From Actinopolymorpha rutila (GTDB taxonomy: Bacteria > Actinomycetota > Actinomycetes > Propionibacteriales > Actinopolymorphaceae): a DNA stretch of 64,000 nt. Positions 32,369-41,005 of this stretch are shown one piece after another (positions within the stretch are counted from its first letter, which is position 1; each line of letters opens with the position of its first letter). The notes under the pieces were generated by a model that worked only from the letters and a program-made list of their open reading frames with translations, had not been told where the DNA came from and did not search any database. Position numbers and translations under genes: made by a program. The stretch covers positions 5,952,001-6,016,000 of the forward strand of contig NZ_JACBZH010000001.1 in assembly GCF_013407855.1 (NCBI RefSeq). The letters run 5' to 3'.

Positions 32369-32408
32369 GCTCCGCTTCACTCCCCGGCGGACGCGGCGTG
32401 GAGCAGTG

Positions 32409-33773
32409 TCAGCCCGGGATTGACGGCAGTGCCGCCACCGCCTCGGCGACGTCGTGTTCTGCGAGCTCGTGGTCGACGAGTTCGTCGTTCAGGTAGGCGG
32501 CGTAGGCGGCCAGGTCGAGGTGGCCGTGCCCGCAGAGCGCCGTGAGGATGACCTTCTCCTCACCGGTCTCCTTGCAGCGCAGAGCTTCCTCGATGCACGA
32601 GGCCAGGGCGTGGGTGGGTTCGGGTGCGGGCACGATGCCCTCGGCACGGGCGAACCTGACCCCCGCCTCGAAGCACTCGCGCTGCGTTCTGGCCTCGGCC
32701 TCGAACAGGCCGAGCTCGTAGACGTGGGACAACAGCGGGGACATCCCGTGGTAGCGCAGTCCGCCCGCGTGGATCGGGTCCGGAACGAAGTCGTGTCCCA
32801 GTGTGTGCATCTTCATCAGCGGCGTCATTCCCGCGGTGTCGCCGAAGTCGTACGCGTACACGCCCTTGGTCAGCGACGGACAACTCGCCGGCTCCACCGC
32901 CCGGACCGCCACGTCCATCCGGCCGGACAGCTTCTCGCGCAGGAACGGAAACGCCAGACCGGCGAAGTTGGAGCCGCCGCCGGTGCACCCGACGATCAGG
33001 TCCGGTGTCAACCCCACCTTGGCGAACTGCGCGAGCGCCTCCTCCCCGATCACGGTCTGGTGCAGCAGCACGTGGTTGAGGACGCTGCCCAGCGCGTAGT
33101 TGGTGTCGGGGGCGCCGGCCGCGACCTCGACCGCCTCGGAGATCGCGATACCCAGCGAGCCAGGGGATTCGCTGTCCTTCGCCAGCACCGCCCGGCCGGC
33201 CTCGGTGAGGTCCGACGGCGACGGATGGACCACGCCGCCGAACGTCTCGATCATCGCCTTGCGGTAGGGCTTCTGGTCGTACGACGCGCGAACCTGCCAC
33301 ACCTCGCAGTCCAGGCCGAACTGCGAGCACGCGAACGCCAGTGCGGTCCCCCACTGGCCCGCCCCGGTCTCGGTGGTCAGTCGCCGAACGCCGGCCAGCG
33401 CGTTGTAGTAGGCCTGAGGTACGGCGGTGTTCGGTTTGTGCGAGCCGGCCGGCGACACACCCTCGTACTTGTAGAAGATCTTGGCGGGGGTGCCGAGCGC
33501 CTTCTCCAGGCGGTGCGCGCGGTACAGCGGCGAAGGTCGCCAGAGCCGGTAGACCTCGAGGACCTCCTCCGGGATGTCGACGTACCTCTCGGTCGTGACC
33601 TCCTGGGCGATCAGGTCCTTCGGGAACAGCGGCGCCAGGTCGTCCGGCCCCACCGGCTCCTTCGTGCCGGGATGCAGCACCGGCGGAGGCGGGCTGGGCA
33701 GGTCGGCCAGCAGGTTGTACCACTGGCGAGGGAGTTCGGACTCGTCGAGCAGGATCTTGGTCGGCTCACCCAT
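32409..33773 (-). CDS. trpB2: TrpB2-type tryptophan synthase beta-like PLP enzyme
   Basis: The 454-residue protein is a pyridoxal-phosphate enzyme of the TrpB2 group. The Schiff-base Lys (about residue 113) is in SPAGSHKPNTAV, the phosphate-binding glycine loop in VGCTGGGSNFAGLAF, and GAGQWGTALAFACSQFGL and the C-terminal HGHLDLAAY are family features. TrpB2 makes tryptophan from indole and serine, or from O-phosphoserine, and is often found away from trpA, as here. ATG 33773 has GGTGG five bases upstream; GTG 33782 is an alternative. No trp gene is near, so it is probably a stand-alone indole-salvage enzyme. Confidence 0.93.
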   Translation of the reverse strand: MGEPTKILLDESELPRQWYNLLADLPSPPPPVLHPGTKEPVGPDDLAPLFPKDLIAQEVTTERYVDIPEEVLEVYRLWRPSPLYRAHRLEKALGTPAKIFYKYEGVSPAGSHKPNTAVPQAYYNALAGVRRLTTETGAGQWGTALAFACSQFGLDCEVWQVRASYDQKPYRKAMIETFGGVVHPSPSDLTEAGRAVLAKDSESPGSLGIAISEAVEVAAGAPDTNYALGSVLNHVLLHQTVIGEEALAQFAKVGLTPDLIVGCTGGGSNFAGLAFPFLREKLSGRMDVAVRAVEPASCPSLTKGVYAYDFGDTAGMTPLMKMHTLGHDFVPDPIHAGGLRYHGMSPLLSHVYELGLFEAEARTQRECFEAGVRFARAEGIVPAPEPTHALASCIEEALRCKETGEEKVILTALCGHGHLDLAAYAAYLNDELVDHELAEHDVAEAVAALPSIPG

Positions 33774-33830
33774 GTGGGCCACCGTAGCCCCGCTCCCCGA
33801 TGCGCTCCCGCCCGGCGTCGCCGACCGCGT

Positions 33831-34574
33831 TCAGTTGCCGATGCGGTCGGCGAGGAGCTTGCTGGAGTCGTCGAGTGGCTCGTAGCCGAGTTCGGTGCGC
33901 GCCTTCTCCATGTCGTACCGCATCGGCGTGTTGGCCGAGACGCCGTAGTAGATCCCGAACCGTACGTCTGCTGTCAAGCTGGCGTTGACGAGCCGGCCGA
34001 GGTCGGGCACGCTCAGCCACATCCGCAGCCAGCCCTCGTTGTCGAGGAGCTGGTGCTCGCCGGTGAACCAGCCGATCCGCAGGCAGATCACCGACAGGTC
34101 GCTGTTCTCGGCGTAGTAGCGGCCCATCGCCTCGCCGAAGGCCTTGGTCACGCCGTACAACGAGTCCGGCGCGATCGGGCCCCGCGCACCCACCGGCCAC
34201 TCGCCGCGCTCGTCGAGCATGCCCGTGACGTGGTTGGTGCTGGCGAACACCAGCCGGCGTACGCCTGCCTGCCGGGACGCCTCGAAGACGTTGTGGACCC
34301 CGTCGATGTTCGGCGCCTTCAGGTCCCACCAGGTCGCCGACGGGGCGGGGTTGCCACCGAGGTGGATCACCGCGTCGCACCCCTCGACCGCCTGCCGCAT
34401 CGCGGCGAAGTCCGCGAGGTCGGCCTCGAGGACCTCCTCGTTCGGCTTCGGCTCACACTCGCTGAGATCGCGGTCGGTCAGCCGGAGGCGGTACTGCGAC
34501 AGCGCCGAGCGCAGCGTCGAGCCGATCCTTCCGGCCGCGCCGGTGATGAGCACCAGGGGAGCACGCTCGGTCAT
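33831..34574 (-). CDS. NAD-dependent epimerase/dehydratase, uronate dehydrogenase-like
   Basis: A 247-residue short-chain dehydrogenase of the extended type. The NAD site is VLITGAAGRIGSTLRSAL, the active-site Ser is in LVFASTNHVTGML, and Tyr/Lys are in SLYGVTKAFGEAMGRYYAE. The length, the STNHV motif and CLRIGWFTG resemble bacterial uronate dehydrogenase (Udh), which oxidises galacturonate or glucuronate to the lactone. A sugar epimerase role is less likely because of the short C-terminal domain. ATG 34574 follows GGAAGG. It lies 57 bases before the TrpB2 gene on the same strand. Confidence 0.82.
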   Translation of the reverse strand: MTERAPLVLITGAAGRIGSTLRSALSQYRLRLTDRDLSECEPKPNEEVLEADLADFAAMRQAVEGCDAVIHLGGNPAPSATWWDLKAPNIDGVHNVFEASRQAGVRRLVFASTNHVTGMLDERGEWPVGARGPIAPDSLYGVTKAFGEAMGRYYAENSDLSVICLRIGWFTGEHQLLDNEGWLRMWLSVPDLGRLVNASLTADVRFGIYYGVSANTPMRYDMEKARTELGYEPLDDSSKLLADRIGN

Positions 34575-34648
34575 GGGTACGCCTTCCGTCTCTGCCGTCG
34601 GTATGCCGATGCCGATGCTAATGGGCAGCCCGGGCAGTCGCGCGGCGC

Positions 34649-34687
34649 GACCGAGTGCGGCACCCTCGTGAGGTGCCGCACTCGGTC
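34649..34687 (-). terminator. 16-bp hairpin terminator after PhoX-type gene
   Basis: GACCGAGTGCGGCACC at 34649-34664 pairs perfectly with GGTGCCGCACTCGGTC at 34672-34687 over a seven-base loop, 35 bases after the stop at 34722. It separates the phosphatase gene from the uronate dehydrogenase-like gene. Confidence 0.75.
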
Positions 34688-34721
34688 AGCGGGTCAACCA
34701 GGCGTATCAGCGATCAGCAGC

Positions 34722-36131
34722 TCAGCGCACACCGCCGCCCTGGCGCAGGTGCTCCCACGGCCCGGTGATCGCGAAGACGTGCCCCGGGGACTGGATGTTG
34801 GCGAACAGCACCCGGCCGTCGGGCGAGAAGTTCGGCCCGGTGAACTCACTGCCGTTCAGGTCGTTGCGCGCCAGCGGGTACGACCGCCCGGACCGGGTGA
34901 CGCCGACGAGGTGCTGGATCCCCTCGCCGTCCTCGGCCAGGATCACCCCGCCGTACGGCGAGACCGTGATGTTGTCCGGCCCGTCGTAGTTGCCGTCGGT
35001 GTCCGGGTCCTGGTTGACGCCGAAGATGACCTTCAGGGTTACGGTCTGCGAGTCGGGATCGTAGAACCACACCTGGCCGTCGTGGGCGTTGCGGCTGCCG
35101 TCATCGGTCCGCGCGAAGCTCGCGACGAAGTAGGCGCCGCCCTTGTCCCACCAGGCTCCTTCGAGCTTGTGGCTGCGGGTGACCTGGTCGTCGGTGAACT
35201 GCTTGCGTACGGAGGTGGTTCGGGCGTCGCGGTCCGGCACCTCGACCCACCGCACCCGGTACGTCGTGCCCGGGCGGGTCGCCTCCGACAGGTCCGCCAC
35301 GTGCCGCCCGCCGAGGTAGCAGCTCATGGCCTCCAGCGTCCCCGCGGTGTCGCCTCCCTCGCCGAGCGCCAGCGCCTTCAGGGCACCCTTGCCGCCCCGG
35401 AATCCCTTCGGCGGAGTCCAGCGGTAGTACAGGCCGTTCGGCCCGCCGGCGTCCTCGGTCTCGTAGATGGCGGACGTGCGCGGGTCGACCGCCACCGCCT
35501 CGTGGGCGTACCGGCCGAGGAACTTCAACGGCACCGGGTCCCGGTTGGCCTGCTGGTCGAACGCGTCGACCTCGAACACGTACCCGTGGTCCTTCTGCAG
35601 GGCGCCGCCCTTGCGGGCCTCGGTCTCCTCGCAGGTCAGCCAGGTGTTCCACGGGGTGATGCCGCCGGCGCAGTTGTTGTGCGTGCCGGCCACGCTGACG
35701 TACTCACGCAGCCGCTTGCCGTCGTGGTCGACCTCGATGTTCGTGGTGCCGCCACCGGCCCCAGGGTCGTAGGTGAGGCCGGGCAGCGGCGGGACGCGGA
35801 ACGGCTCGGAACCACCGACCTCGTGGTTGTTGACCAGCGTGGCGCCGGTCGGGCTGGGGAAGTTCCCGGTGCCGTCGGGGTCGCTGGGCGTCGGCTCACC
35901 GGTGACCAGCATCGTCTTGCCGGTCTCCGCGACGATCTGGTAGCTGAAGCCCTTCGGCAGCGCGAGGATCCCCGCGGGGTCCGGTACGAGGGGACCGTAG
36001 CCAACCGCCTGTCCCGAGTCGGCCAGTGCGGCACGCGGCCCGGCAATGGTGTCGATGCTGCCGGCGAACGCCAGGCCCATCGCTGTCACACCACTGCGGG
36101 CGAAGAGGTCACGTCGAGAAAGCGAGGTCAT
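34722..36131 (-). CDS. PhoX-type alkaline phosphatase (DUF839)
   Basis: A 469-residue exported enzyme. The N-terminus has a Tat signal (LSRRDLFARSG, then hydrophobic to AGPRAALA). The PhoX domain follows: GATLVNNHEVGGSEPFRVPP, THNNCAGGITPWNTWLTCEE with the family Cys and Glu, RYAHEAVAVDP, LYYRWTPPKGF, and the C-terminal PDNITVSPYGGVILAEDGEG. PhoX enzymes carry a calcium-iron cofactor and release phosphate from organic esters when phosphate is scarce. ATG 36131 has a GAAGGG eight bases upstream. In related bacteria phoX is under PhoP control; repeated GTTC-type motifs lie upstream at about 36176-36205. Confidence 0.92.
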   Translation of the reverse strand: MTSLSRRDLFARSGVTAMGLAFAGSIDTIAGPRAALADSGQAVGYGPLVPDPAGILALPKGFSYQIVAETGKTMLVTGEPTPSDPDGTGNFPSPTGATLVNNHEVGGSEPFRVPPLPGLTYDPGAGGGTTNIEVDHDGKRLREYVSVAGTHNNCAGGITPWNTWLTCEETEARKGGALQKDHGYVFEVDAFDQQANRDPVPLKFLGRYAHEAVAVDPRTSAIYETEDAGGPNGLYYRWTPPKGFRGGKGALKALALGEGGDTAGTLEAMSCYLGGRHVADLSEATRPGTTYRVRWVEVPDRDARTTSVRKQFTDDQVTRSHKLEGAWWDKGGAYFVASFARTDDGSRNAHDGQVWFYDPDSQTVTLKVIFGVNQDPDTDGNYDGPDNITVSPYGGVILAEDGEGIQHLVGVTRSGRSYPLARNDLNGSEFTGPNFSPDGRVLFANIQSPGHVFAITGPWEHLRQGGGVR

Positions 36132-36250
36132 GCACATCACCCTTCGGATCAGGCCCCTACGGATCGGACCTGTACGTACGAACGAACCGACGAACAGGTC
36201 AACCGAAGCGCGTCCGTAGGAGCACAAGGACAGGAACTGATGGCGGGCTG

Positions 36251-36300
36251 GCGAACGGCGGGCGAACATGCCCTTCGCACGACGTTCGCCCGTCGTTCGC
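36251..36300 (-). terminator. 17-bp hairpin terminator after PI-PLC gene
   Basis: GCGAACGGCGGGCGAAC at 36251-36267 and GTTCGCCCGTCGTTCGC at 36284-36300 pair with one G-T mismatch over a 16-base loop. It begins ten bases after the stop of the phospholipase gene and separates it from the phosphatase gene. Confidence 0.65.
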
Positions 36301-36309
36301 GGACGGGGG

Positions 36310-37509
36310 TCAGTCGGGTGGTTCGAGCAGGGAGTTCCGGCAGGTCCTCGGCGCGTTGACCGGGTTGCATCTCACCGGAAGCGCACCGGGCAGCTGGGCG
36401 ACGAAGTCGCTGTCGTAGCGGGCGGCCATGCCGACGGCCGGGAAGTCGGTGGAGATGACCTGGGCGCCGCTGTCCAGCGCCGCCTCGATCAGGCTGAAGT
36501 CCTCCTCGCGTACGGTCGACAACGAGTAGTCCGAACGCGTACGGACGAAGTATCCGCGGCGCACCAGATCCTGGATCTCGCCGAACAGCTGGATCACCTC
36601 GTCCCGGCCGCGGTAGGCGGCGTTCGGCTGACCTGGTGCGGCGTTGACGAACGCGATCCTTCCCTCGAGGTTGGGGTGGCCGTCGTCGGTGTACGGCGAG
36701 GTGTTGCCGACGTTGTTGAAGACGAACATCACCTGGCCGCGCGTCTGCGCGAGGGTGGGCCAGCCGACCTTCGTCACCGACTCGTTCAGCGTCATGCCGG
36801 GCCGGCGCACGTCGTCGGGGGTGACCAGCTCGTCGTCACCGAACACCGAACGGATCTCGCGGTCCATCGCGTCGAGGGCGGCGGCGTCCCACGGCGGCAC
36901 CACCACGCCGCCGCGTTCGGCGAATGCGCGGTCACTTCCCTTCAACTCCAACATGATCGTGACGGGCACGTGGGCCGGGTGTGCGTCCGACCATGCCTTC
37001 ACCTGCCGCAGGCAGCTGACGAACCGTACGCACGTGGTGTTGTAGTCGCCGTCGGCGACGTGGAACACCTTGATACCGGGTTCGGACCAGGCGGGATCGG
37101 TCAATGGGCCGAGGCCCGCGTCGCGCCGCACCATCGGGTAGCGGTAGCGGCCGCCTTCGGGGTCGGGGCGCAGGTCGAGTTCGATGCCCCGGACGTTCTG
37201 GTGCTCGAACTGGTCGGCGAGGGACGCGTGGCTGTAGCCGAGCCCGTTGCGGTAGGCACCGGGGTTTCCGACGATCTCGTCGTACGCCGCCTGCTCGGCC
37301 AGGCCGGTCTCCCGCTTGTAGGAGTTGTGGGTGTTGATGGTCTGGATCTCGTTCAGGTTCACCACATTGTCGGCGGATCCGCGTACCGGCTGAGCGGTCC
37401 CGCGCGTCTGCGCGCCCGCGGGCGCCACCGTCGCGGACAGCACGCACGCCGCCGCGGTCATCAGCGTCGCCGCGACCGCGACGACGTTCCTACGGCCAAC
37501 CCTGCCCAC
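36310..37509 (-). CDS. calcium-dependent phosphoinositide phospholipase C-like protein, secreted
   Basis: The protein, about 399 residues from GTG 37509 (GAGAGG eight bases upstream), has a signal peptide ending near VAPAGAQ. The barrel shows the two catalytic His regions, IQTINTHNSYKRE and IKVFHVADGD, with the metal-binding ELDLRPDPEGG between them, which matches the Ca2+-dependent PI-PLC family (PF16670). It also carries LELKGSD and VISTDFPAVG. It should cleave phosphoinositides or glycerophosphoinositol outside the cell. It is next to the PhoX gene on the same strand but separated by a terminator, so both may serve phosphate or lipid scavenging independently. Confidence 0.88.
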   Translation of the reverse strand: MGRVGRRNVVAVAATLMTAAACVLSATVAPAGAQTRGTAQPVRGSADNVVNLNEIQTINTHNSYKRETGLAEQAAYDEIVGNPGAYRNGLGYSHASLADQFEHQNVRGIELDLRPDPEGGRYRYPMVRRDAGLGPLTDPAWSEPGIKVFHVADGDYNTTCVRFVSCLRQVKAWSDAHPAHVPVTIMLELKGSDRAFAERGGVVVPPWDAAALDAMDREIRSVFGDDELVTPDDVRRPGMTLNESVTKVGWPTLAQTRGQVMFVFNNVGNTSPYTDDGHPNLEGRIAFVNAAPGQPNAAYRGRDEVIQLFGEIQDLVRRGYFVRTRSDYSLSTVREEDFSLIEAALDSGAQVISTDFPAVGMAARYDSDFVAQLPGALPVRCNPVNAPRTCRNSLLEPPD

Positions 37510-37660
37510 GTCGGGTCCTCTCGCTCTGACGGTCTCGCCGTCTCGGCCGGAACTCCCCTGCTGCTTGGCAGGTGAGTCTGCGGCCAAGATCATTGCTTGG
37601 CAAGGCGTAGGGCAAGAAAACGTCAAGTCTCCTGCGTGTGTGCGGGAGACGACGGCCGGA

Positions 37661-38527
37661 TCAGGCCTCGAGGAAGACGATCTGCTCAGGCGCCAGGGTC
37701 AGTGTCAGCCGCTGCCGGCGACGCTCCACCAGCGTGGCGAACGAGGTCGCCTGACCGGCGGGAACGGTGAAGATCCGGTCGTTCCTCGCCTCGAGGAAAC
37801 CCGGGAAGCCCGCGAGGTCGACGCTGCTCGGCTCGTCCAGGGTGAGGTAGTCGGCCAACCGGCGGAACAGCTTCGGCAGGATGACGAGCTGGTTCTGGAT
37901 CTGGTCACGTGACTTCAGCCCGAAGCCGGTCAGCGTGGAGTCGTGCGTCCACACGCCCTTCCTGGCGGCACGTGCGGCGACGGAGACGCTCGCGAGCTCC
38001 TCGCGCAGGTCGACGTACAGCAGCGAGTAGAAGGTGGGATACACCCAACCGGCACTGAGGAGTTGATGGTTGACCGACCGGCGGAGTTCGGGAACCTCCA
38101 GGTAGACCGAGCCGCTCGCACCTCCGCGCCGTTTGCCGGCGTAGGCGAACGACACCGCCCGGCCGTACTTGTCGGCGAAGCGGCTGAGGATGTAGCCGGG
38201 CCGCGTCTCCGGCGTCGCGGCGGTCACGATGCCGCGCTCGTCGCGCTGGACGTCGCTGAAGCCCAGCAGGTCCAGCAGTGCGGTCGCCGCACCGTCACCG
38301 AGGTCGGCCGGCTGCCGCCACGGGTGCGGCGCGCTTCGCGGCGTGTAGTGGGTCTCCAGGGCGTCGATCGCGTCCAGGCGCAGTTGCGCGGCGCCGGAGG
38401 AGTTCGTCCGAGCTTTGATCCCGGCGTTGGCGAACGCGTCCGGGTCGTCCGGCCGGAAACGCACGGAGTCTCCGTCCGGGGAAGCCCCGATCACCTGGAA
38501 CGTTCCGGGAATGGCAGCGAGTGGCAT
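37661..38527 (-). CDS. staphylococcal nuclease (SNase)-like protein
   Basis: This 288-residue protein has an SNase-like OB-fold. The N-terminal strand FQVIGASPDGDSVRFRPDD and AQLRLDAIDALETHY (the R-L-x-G/A-I-D-A pattern) are clear, and DKYGRAVSFAYAG gives the second catalytic region. The C-terminal 100 residues (LTGFGLKSRDQIQNQLVILP) are particular to an actinobacterial subgroup. No signal peptide is visible, unlike most thermonucleases, so it may act inside the cell or be exported otherwise. It is monocistronic. Confidence 0.8.
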   Translation of the reverse strand: MPLAAIPGTFQVIGASPDGDSVRFRPDDPDAFANAGIKARTNSSGAAQLRLDAIDALETHYTPRSAPHPWRQPADLGDGAATALLDLLGFSDVQRDERGIVTAATPETRPGYILSRFADKYGRAVSFAYAGKRRGGASGSVYLEVPELRRSVNHQLLSAGWVYPTFYSLLYVDLREELASVSVAARAARKGVWTHDSTLTGFGLKSRDQIQNQLVILPKLFRRLADYLTLDEPSSVDLAGFPGFLEARNDRIFTVPAGQATSFATLVERRRQRLTLTLAPEQIVFLEA

Positions 38528-38849
38528 CGTCGGACCCTCCTGCTTCTGCGGTTGCCGGCGGCCGCCTTACGTACCTGCGTACTTTCCTTGATAGCAGCCC
38601 GGGCACCCTCATGGGCGGACAATCGCCGTCCCGACGGATTCCCGGTGGATAACGTCCGCAGGTGAACCCGGCACCACGGCGTCATCTGTGCGTCGTCCTC
38701 CCCGCCTCCGTCGCAGACGACCGCCACGTCGTTCCCCGTGCTGCGGCGGTTTCCGCTCGGCGCCCCGCCGCGGCACCGCTGACGTCCGGCTACGGTGCTG
38801 GCGGACGCTCCCGTACATCCACGAAACCTCGACGAAAGGGGCGGCGCGC

Positions 38850-39614
38850 ATGGTCGACGCGGAACACCTTGGTACGGCCTTCGGCCAACTGGGCCTGCGC
38901 CCCGGACACCACGTGCTCGTGCACTCGTCGCTGTCGTCGATGGGCCCCGTGGACGGCGGGCCCGCGACGGTCGTACGCGCGCTGCTCGACGTGGTGGGTC
39001 CGGAAGGGACGGTGCTGGCGCCGACCCTCACCGGGAACGAGCACGTCGGTCCGCACGCGGAGGTGGTGTTCGACCTCGCGGAGACCCCGTCGTGGACCGG
39101 GGTGATTCCCGAGACCGTACGCACCAGGGACGGCGCCGTCCGGTCCGCGCACCCGACCCACTCGGTGGCGGCGGTCGGTGCGGCGGCCCGGCGGCTGACG
39201 GAGGGCCACGAGGACTGCGTCTCCCCGTGCGGTCCGGGTTCGCCGTACGCGAGGCTCGCGTCCGACCCCGATGGCATGATCCTGCTGCTCGGCTGCGACC
39301 ACGAGTCCAACACGACGCTGCACCACGTGGAGGAACTCGCCGGGTCCGACTACCACCTGCAGCCGGCTCCGGTACGCGCGGTGCTCGCGCTGCCGGGCGG
39401 CACGGAGCGACGGGACTACTGGGTTCATCAGTACGGCACACCGCGGAACTTCGGCGCCATCGAACCCCTGCTGGTGCAGCGCGGACTCCAGTCGACCGGC
39501 CCCGTCGGCGCGGCGACCGCCCGGCTGATGCCCGCCGGAGGACTGGTGTCGCTCGGGGTCGAGGTGCTCCGTGCCGCACCGCGCTACTTCGTGCGGACCG
39601 AGACGAGCGCGTAG
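38850..39614 (+). CDS. aminoglycoside 3-N-acetyltransferase (AAC(3)) family protein
   Basis: A 254-residue member of the AAC(3) family (antibiotic_NAT). Signatures include HHVLVHSSLSSMGPVDGGP, VLAPTLTGNEHVGPH, the substrate-side SAHPTHSVAAVGAAA, CGPGSPYARLA and LLLGCDHESNTTLHHVEE with the catalytic His. The family transfers an acetyl group from acetyl-CoA to the 3-amino group of deoxystreptamine antibiotics. Many chromosomal actinobacterial members have other natural substrates, so resistance is not proven. ATG 38850 follows an AAAGGGG stretch. The frame is open upstream but without similarity. Confidence 0.9.
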   Translation: MVDAEHLGTAFGQLGLRPGHHVLVHSSLSSMGPVDGGPATVVRALLDVVGPEGTVLAPTLTGNEHVGPHAEVVFDLAETPSWTGVIPETVRTRDGAVRSAHPTHSVAAVGAAARRLTEGHEDCVSPCGPGSPYARLASDPDGMILLLGCDHESNTTLHHVEELAGSDYHLQPAPVRAVLALPGGTERRDYWVHQYGTPRNFGAIEPLLVQRGLQSTGPVGAATARLMPAGGLVSLGVEVLRAAPRYFVRTETSA

Positions 39615-39883
39615 CGGCTGCCGGCGGCCGACGGCGGACCTGCCGCCGCCTGAGCCGCTGGGGTACTGTCATGCCCTCGGAGTCGACGACGTCCAGCTCG
39701 AGGTGCCGTACCCGTCACCAAGGGGGCGGATGTCGTATCTGTCCGGCAGTGTCCCGGCGAAGACCGCGTTCACCGTGCACGTCTGCAGACGCACGCACCT
39801 CCCGGGGGTCTCGGTGCGGTCGGCGATCCACGAAGGATCAATCCGATGCGGCGCCCCATCCGTCCAGGTCAGGAAGTGTGCGT

Positions 39884-40942
39884 ATGTCGTACCCGTCGAC
39901 TCCTTTGTCCCATCGCGCCAGTGACTACGCGAACCTCACTCACCGGGTCCGCGAGGCCGGCCTGCTCACCCCGCGTCCCGGCCACTACACGGTCCGCATC
40001 GCGGCCGCCGCTTCGATGCTCGCCGCCGGCGGCGCCGCGTTCGTCCTGCTGGGCGACTCCTGGTGGCAGGTCCTGCTGGCGGCGGTGCTCGCCGTGGTCT
40101 TCGCCCAGGTCGCGTTCGTCACCCACGACATTGGGCACCGGCAGGTCTTCACGTCCAAGCGAGCCGCACGGCGGGCAGGGATTCTGCTCGGCAACCTCGG
40201 AGTCGGCCTGAGCTACGGCTGGTGGATCGGTAAGCACACCCGGCACCACGCCAACCCCAACCACGTCGACGACGACCCCGACGTCAGCGTCGGCGGGATC
40301 GCCTGGAGTCGCGAACAGGCCGACGCCCGGCGTGGGTTCGTGGCCCGAACCCTCACCGGCTGGCAGGCGTACCTCTTCTTCCCCATGCTCCTGCTGGAAG
40401 GCCTTGGGCTGTACGTGTCCGGGGTGCGCGCCCTGTGGCGTCGCGACGTCAGGGAACGTGCCCTGGAAAGCGTCCTGCTGGCCGTCCACACCGTTGCCTG
40501 CATGTCGGCGCTCTTCCTCGTGCTGTCGCCGGGCAAGGCGCTCGTCTTCCTCGCGGTCAACCAGGGGCTCTTCGGTCTCTACATGGGCTGCTCGTTCGCC
40601 CCCAACCACAAGGGCATGCCGTTGGTGGAGGAGAAGCTGGACTTCGTGCGCAAGCAGGTGCTCACCTCCCGCAACGTGCACGGAGGATGGTTCGTCGACC
40701 GCGCCCTGGGCGGGCTGAACTACCAGATCGAGCACCACCTGTTCCCGACCATGCCGATGCCGAACCTGTCTCGTGCGCAACCGCTGGTCCAGGCGTTCTG
40801 CGAGGAGCGCGGCATCCGCTACCACAAGACCGGGCTGATCCGCTCCTACGGCGAGGCGCTCGGCTACCTCCACAGCGTCGGCGCCGGACTTCGGGCTTCC
40901 GGGGCGCCGGTGCCCGCCCGCGTGTCACGGCAGACCAACTGA
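39884..40942 (+). CDS. membrane fatty-acid desaturase
   Basis: A 352-residue integral membrane di-iron enzyme. The three His boxes are all present: FVTHDIGHRQ (H-x4-H), GKHTRHHANPNH (H-x2-HH) and LNYQIEHHLFPTMP (Q-x2-HH), between four hydrophobic helices. It resembles the acyl-lipid or acyl-CoA desaturases of the DesA3/delta-6 type found in actinobacteria. ATG 39884 has AGGAAG eight bases upstream; GTG 39878 is an alternative. No ferredoxin or reductase gene is adjacent. It is convergent with the ribosomal protection gene. The 269 bases before it hold no supported gene. Confidence 0.93.
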   Translation: MSYPSTPLSHRASDYANLTHRVREAGLLTPRPGHYTVRIAAAASMLAAGGAAFVLLGDSWWQVLLAAVLAVVFAQVAFVTHDIGHRQVFTSKRAARRAGILLGNLGVGLSYGWWIGKHTRHHANPNHVDDDPDVSVGGIAWSREQADARRGFVARTLTGWQAYLFFPMLLLEGLGLYVSGVRALWRRDVRERALESVLLAVHTVACMSALFLVLSPGKALVFLAVNQGLFGLYMGCSFAPNHKGMPLVEEKLDFVRKQVLTSRNVHGGWFVDRALGGLNYQIEHHLFPTMPMPNLSRAQPLVQAFCEERGIRYHKTGLIRSYGEALGYLHSVGAGLRASGAPVPARVSRQTN

Positions 40943-41003
40943 CCGGCCGCTGGGAGGGCCAGGCGACGACCTGGTACCCGCCCCGGGAAACTCGCGGCCG
41001 GTC
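40941..41003. terminator. inverted repeat spanning a convergent gap
   Basis: GACCGGCCGC at 40941-40950, which includes part of the desaturase stop, pairs perfectly with GCGGCCGGTC at 40994-41003 directly before the stop of the opposite gene. The 43-base loop contains a small CCAGG/CCTGG hairpin. A bidirectional terminator is likely but the loop is long. Confidence 0.35.
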
Positions 41004-41005
41004 GC

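Noticed and set aside
32454..36359. A 1301-codon open frame on the plus strand
   Set aside because: It lies antisense to the TrpB2, uronate dehydrogenase-like and PhoX genes, crosses their terminators, and has no family motifs. It is an artefact of high GC content.
39615..39883. Possible small gene before the desaturase
   Set aside because: Short frames here overlap the desaturase start and have no supporting site or family; it is more likely the desaturase promoter region.
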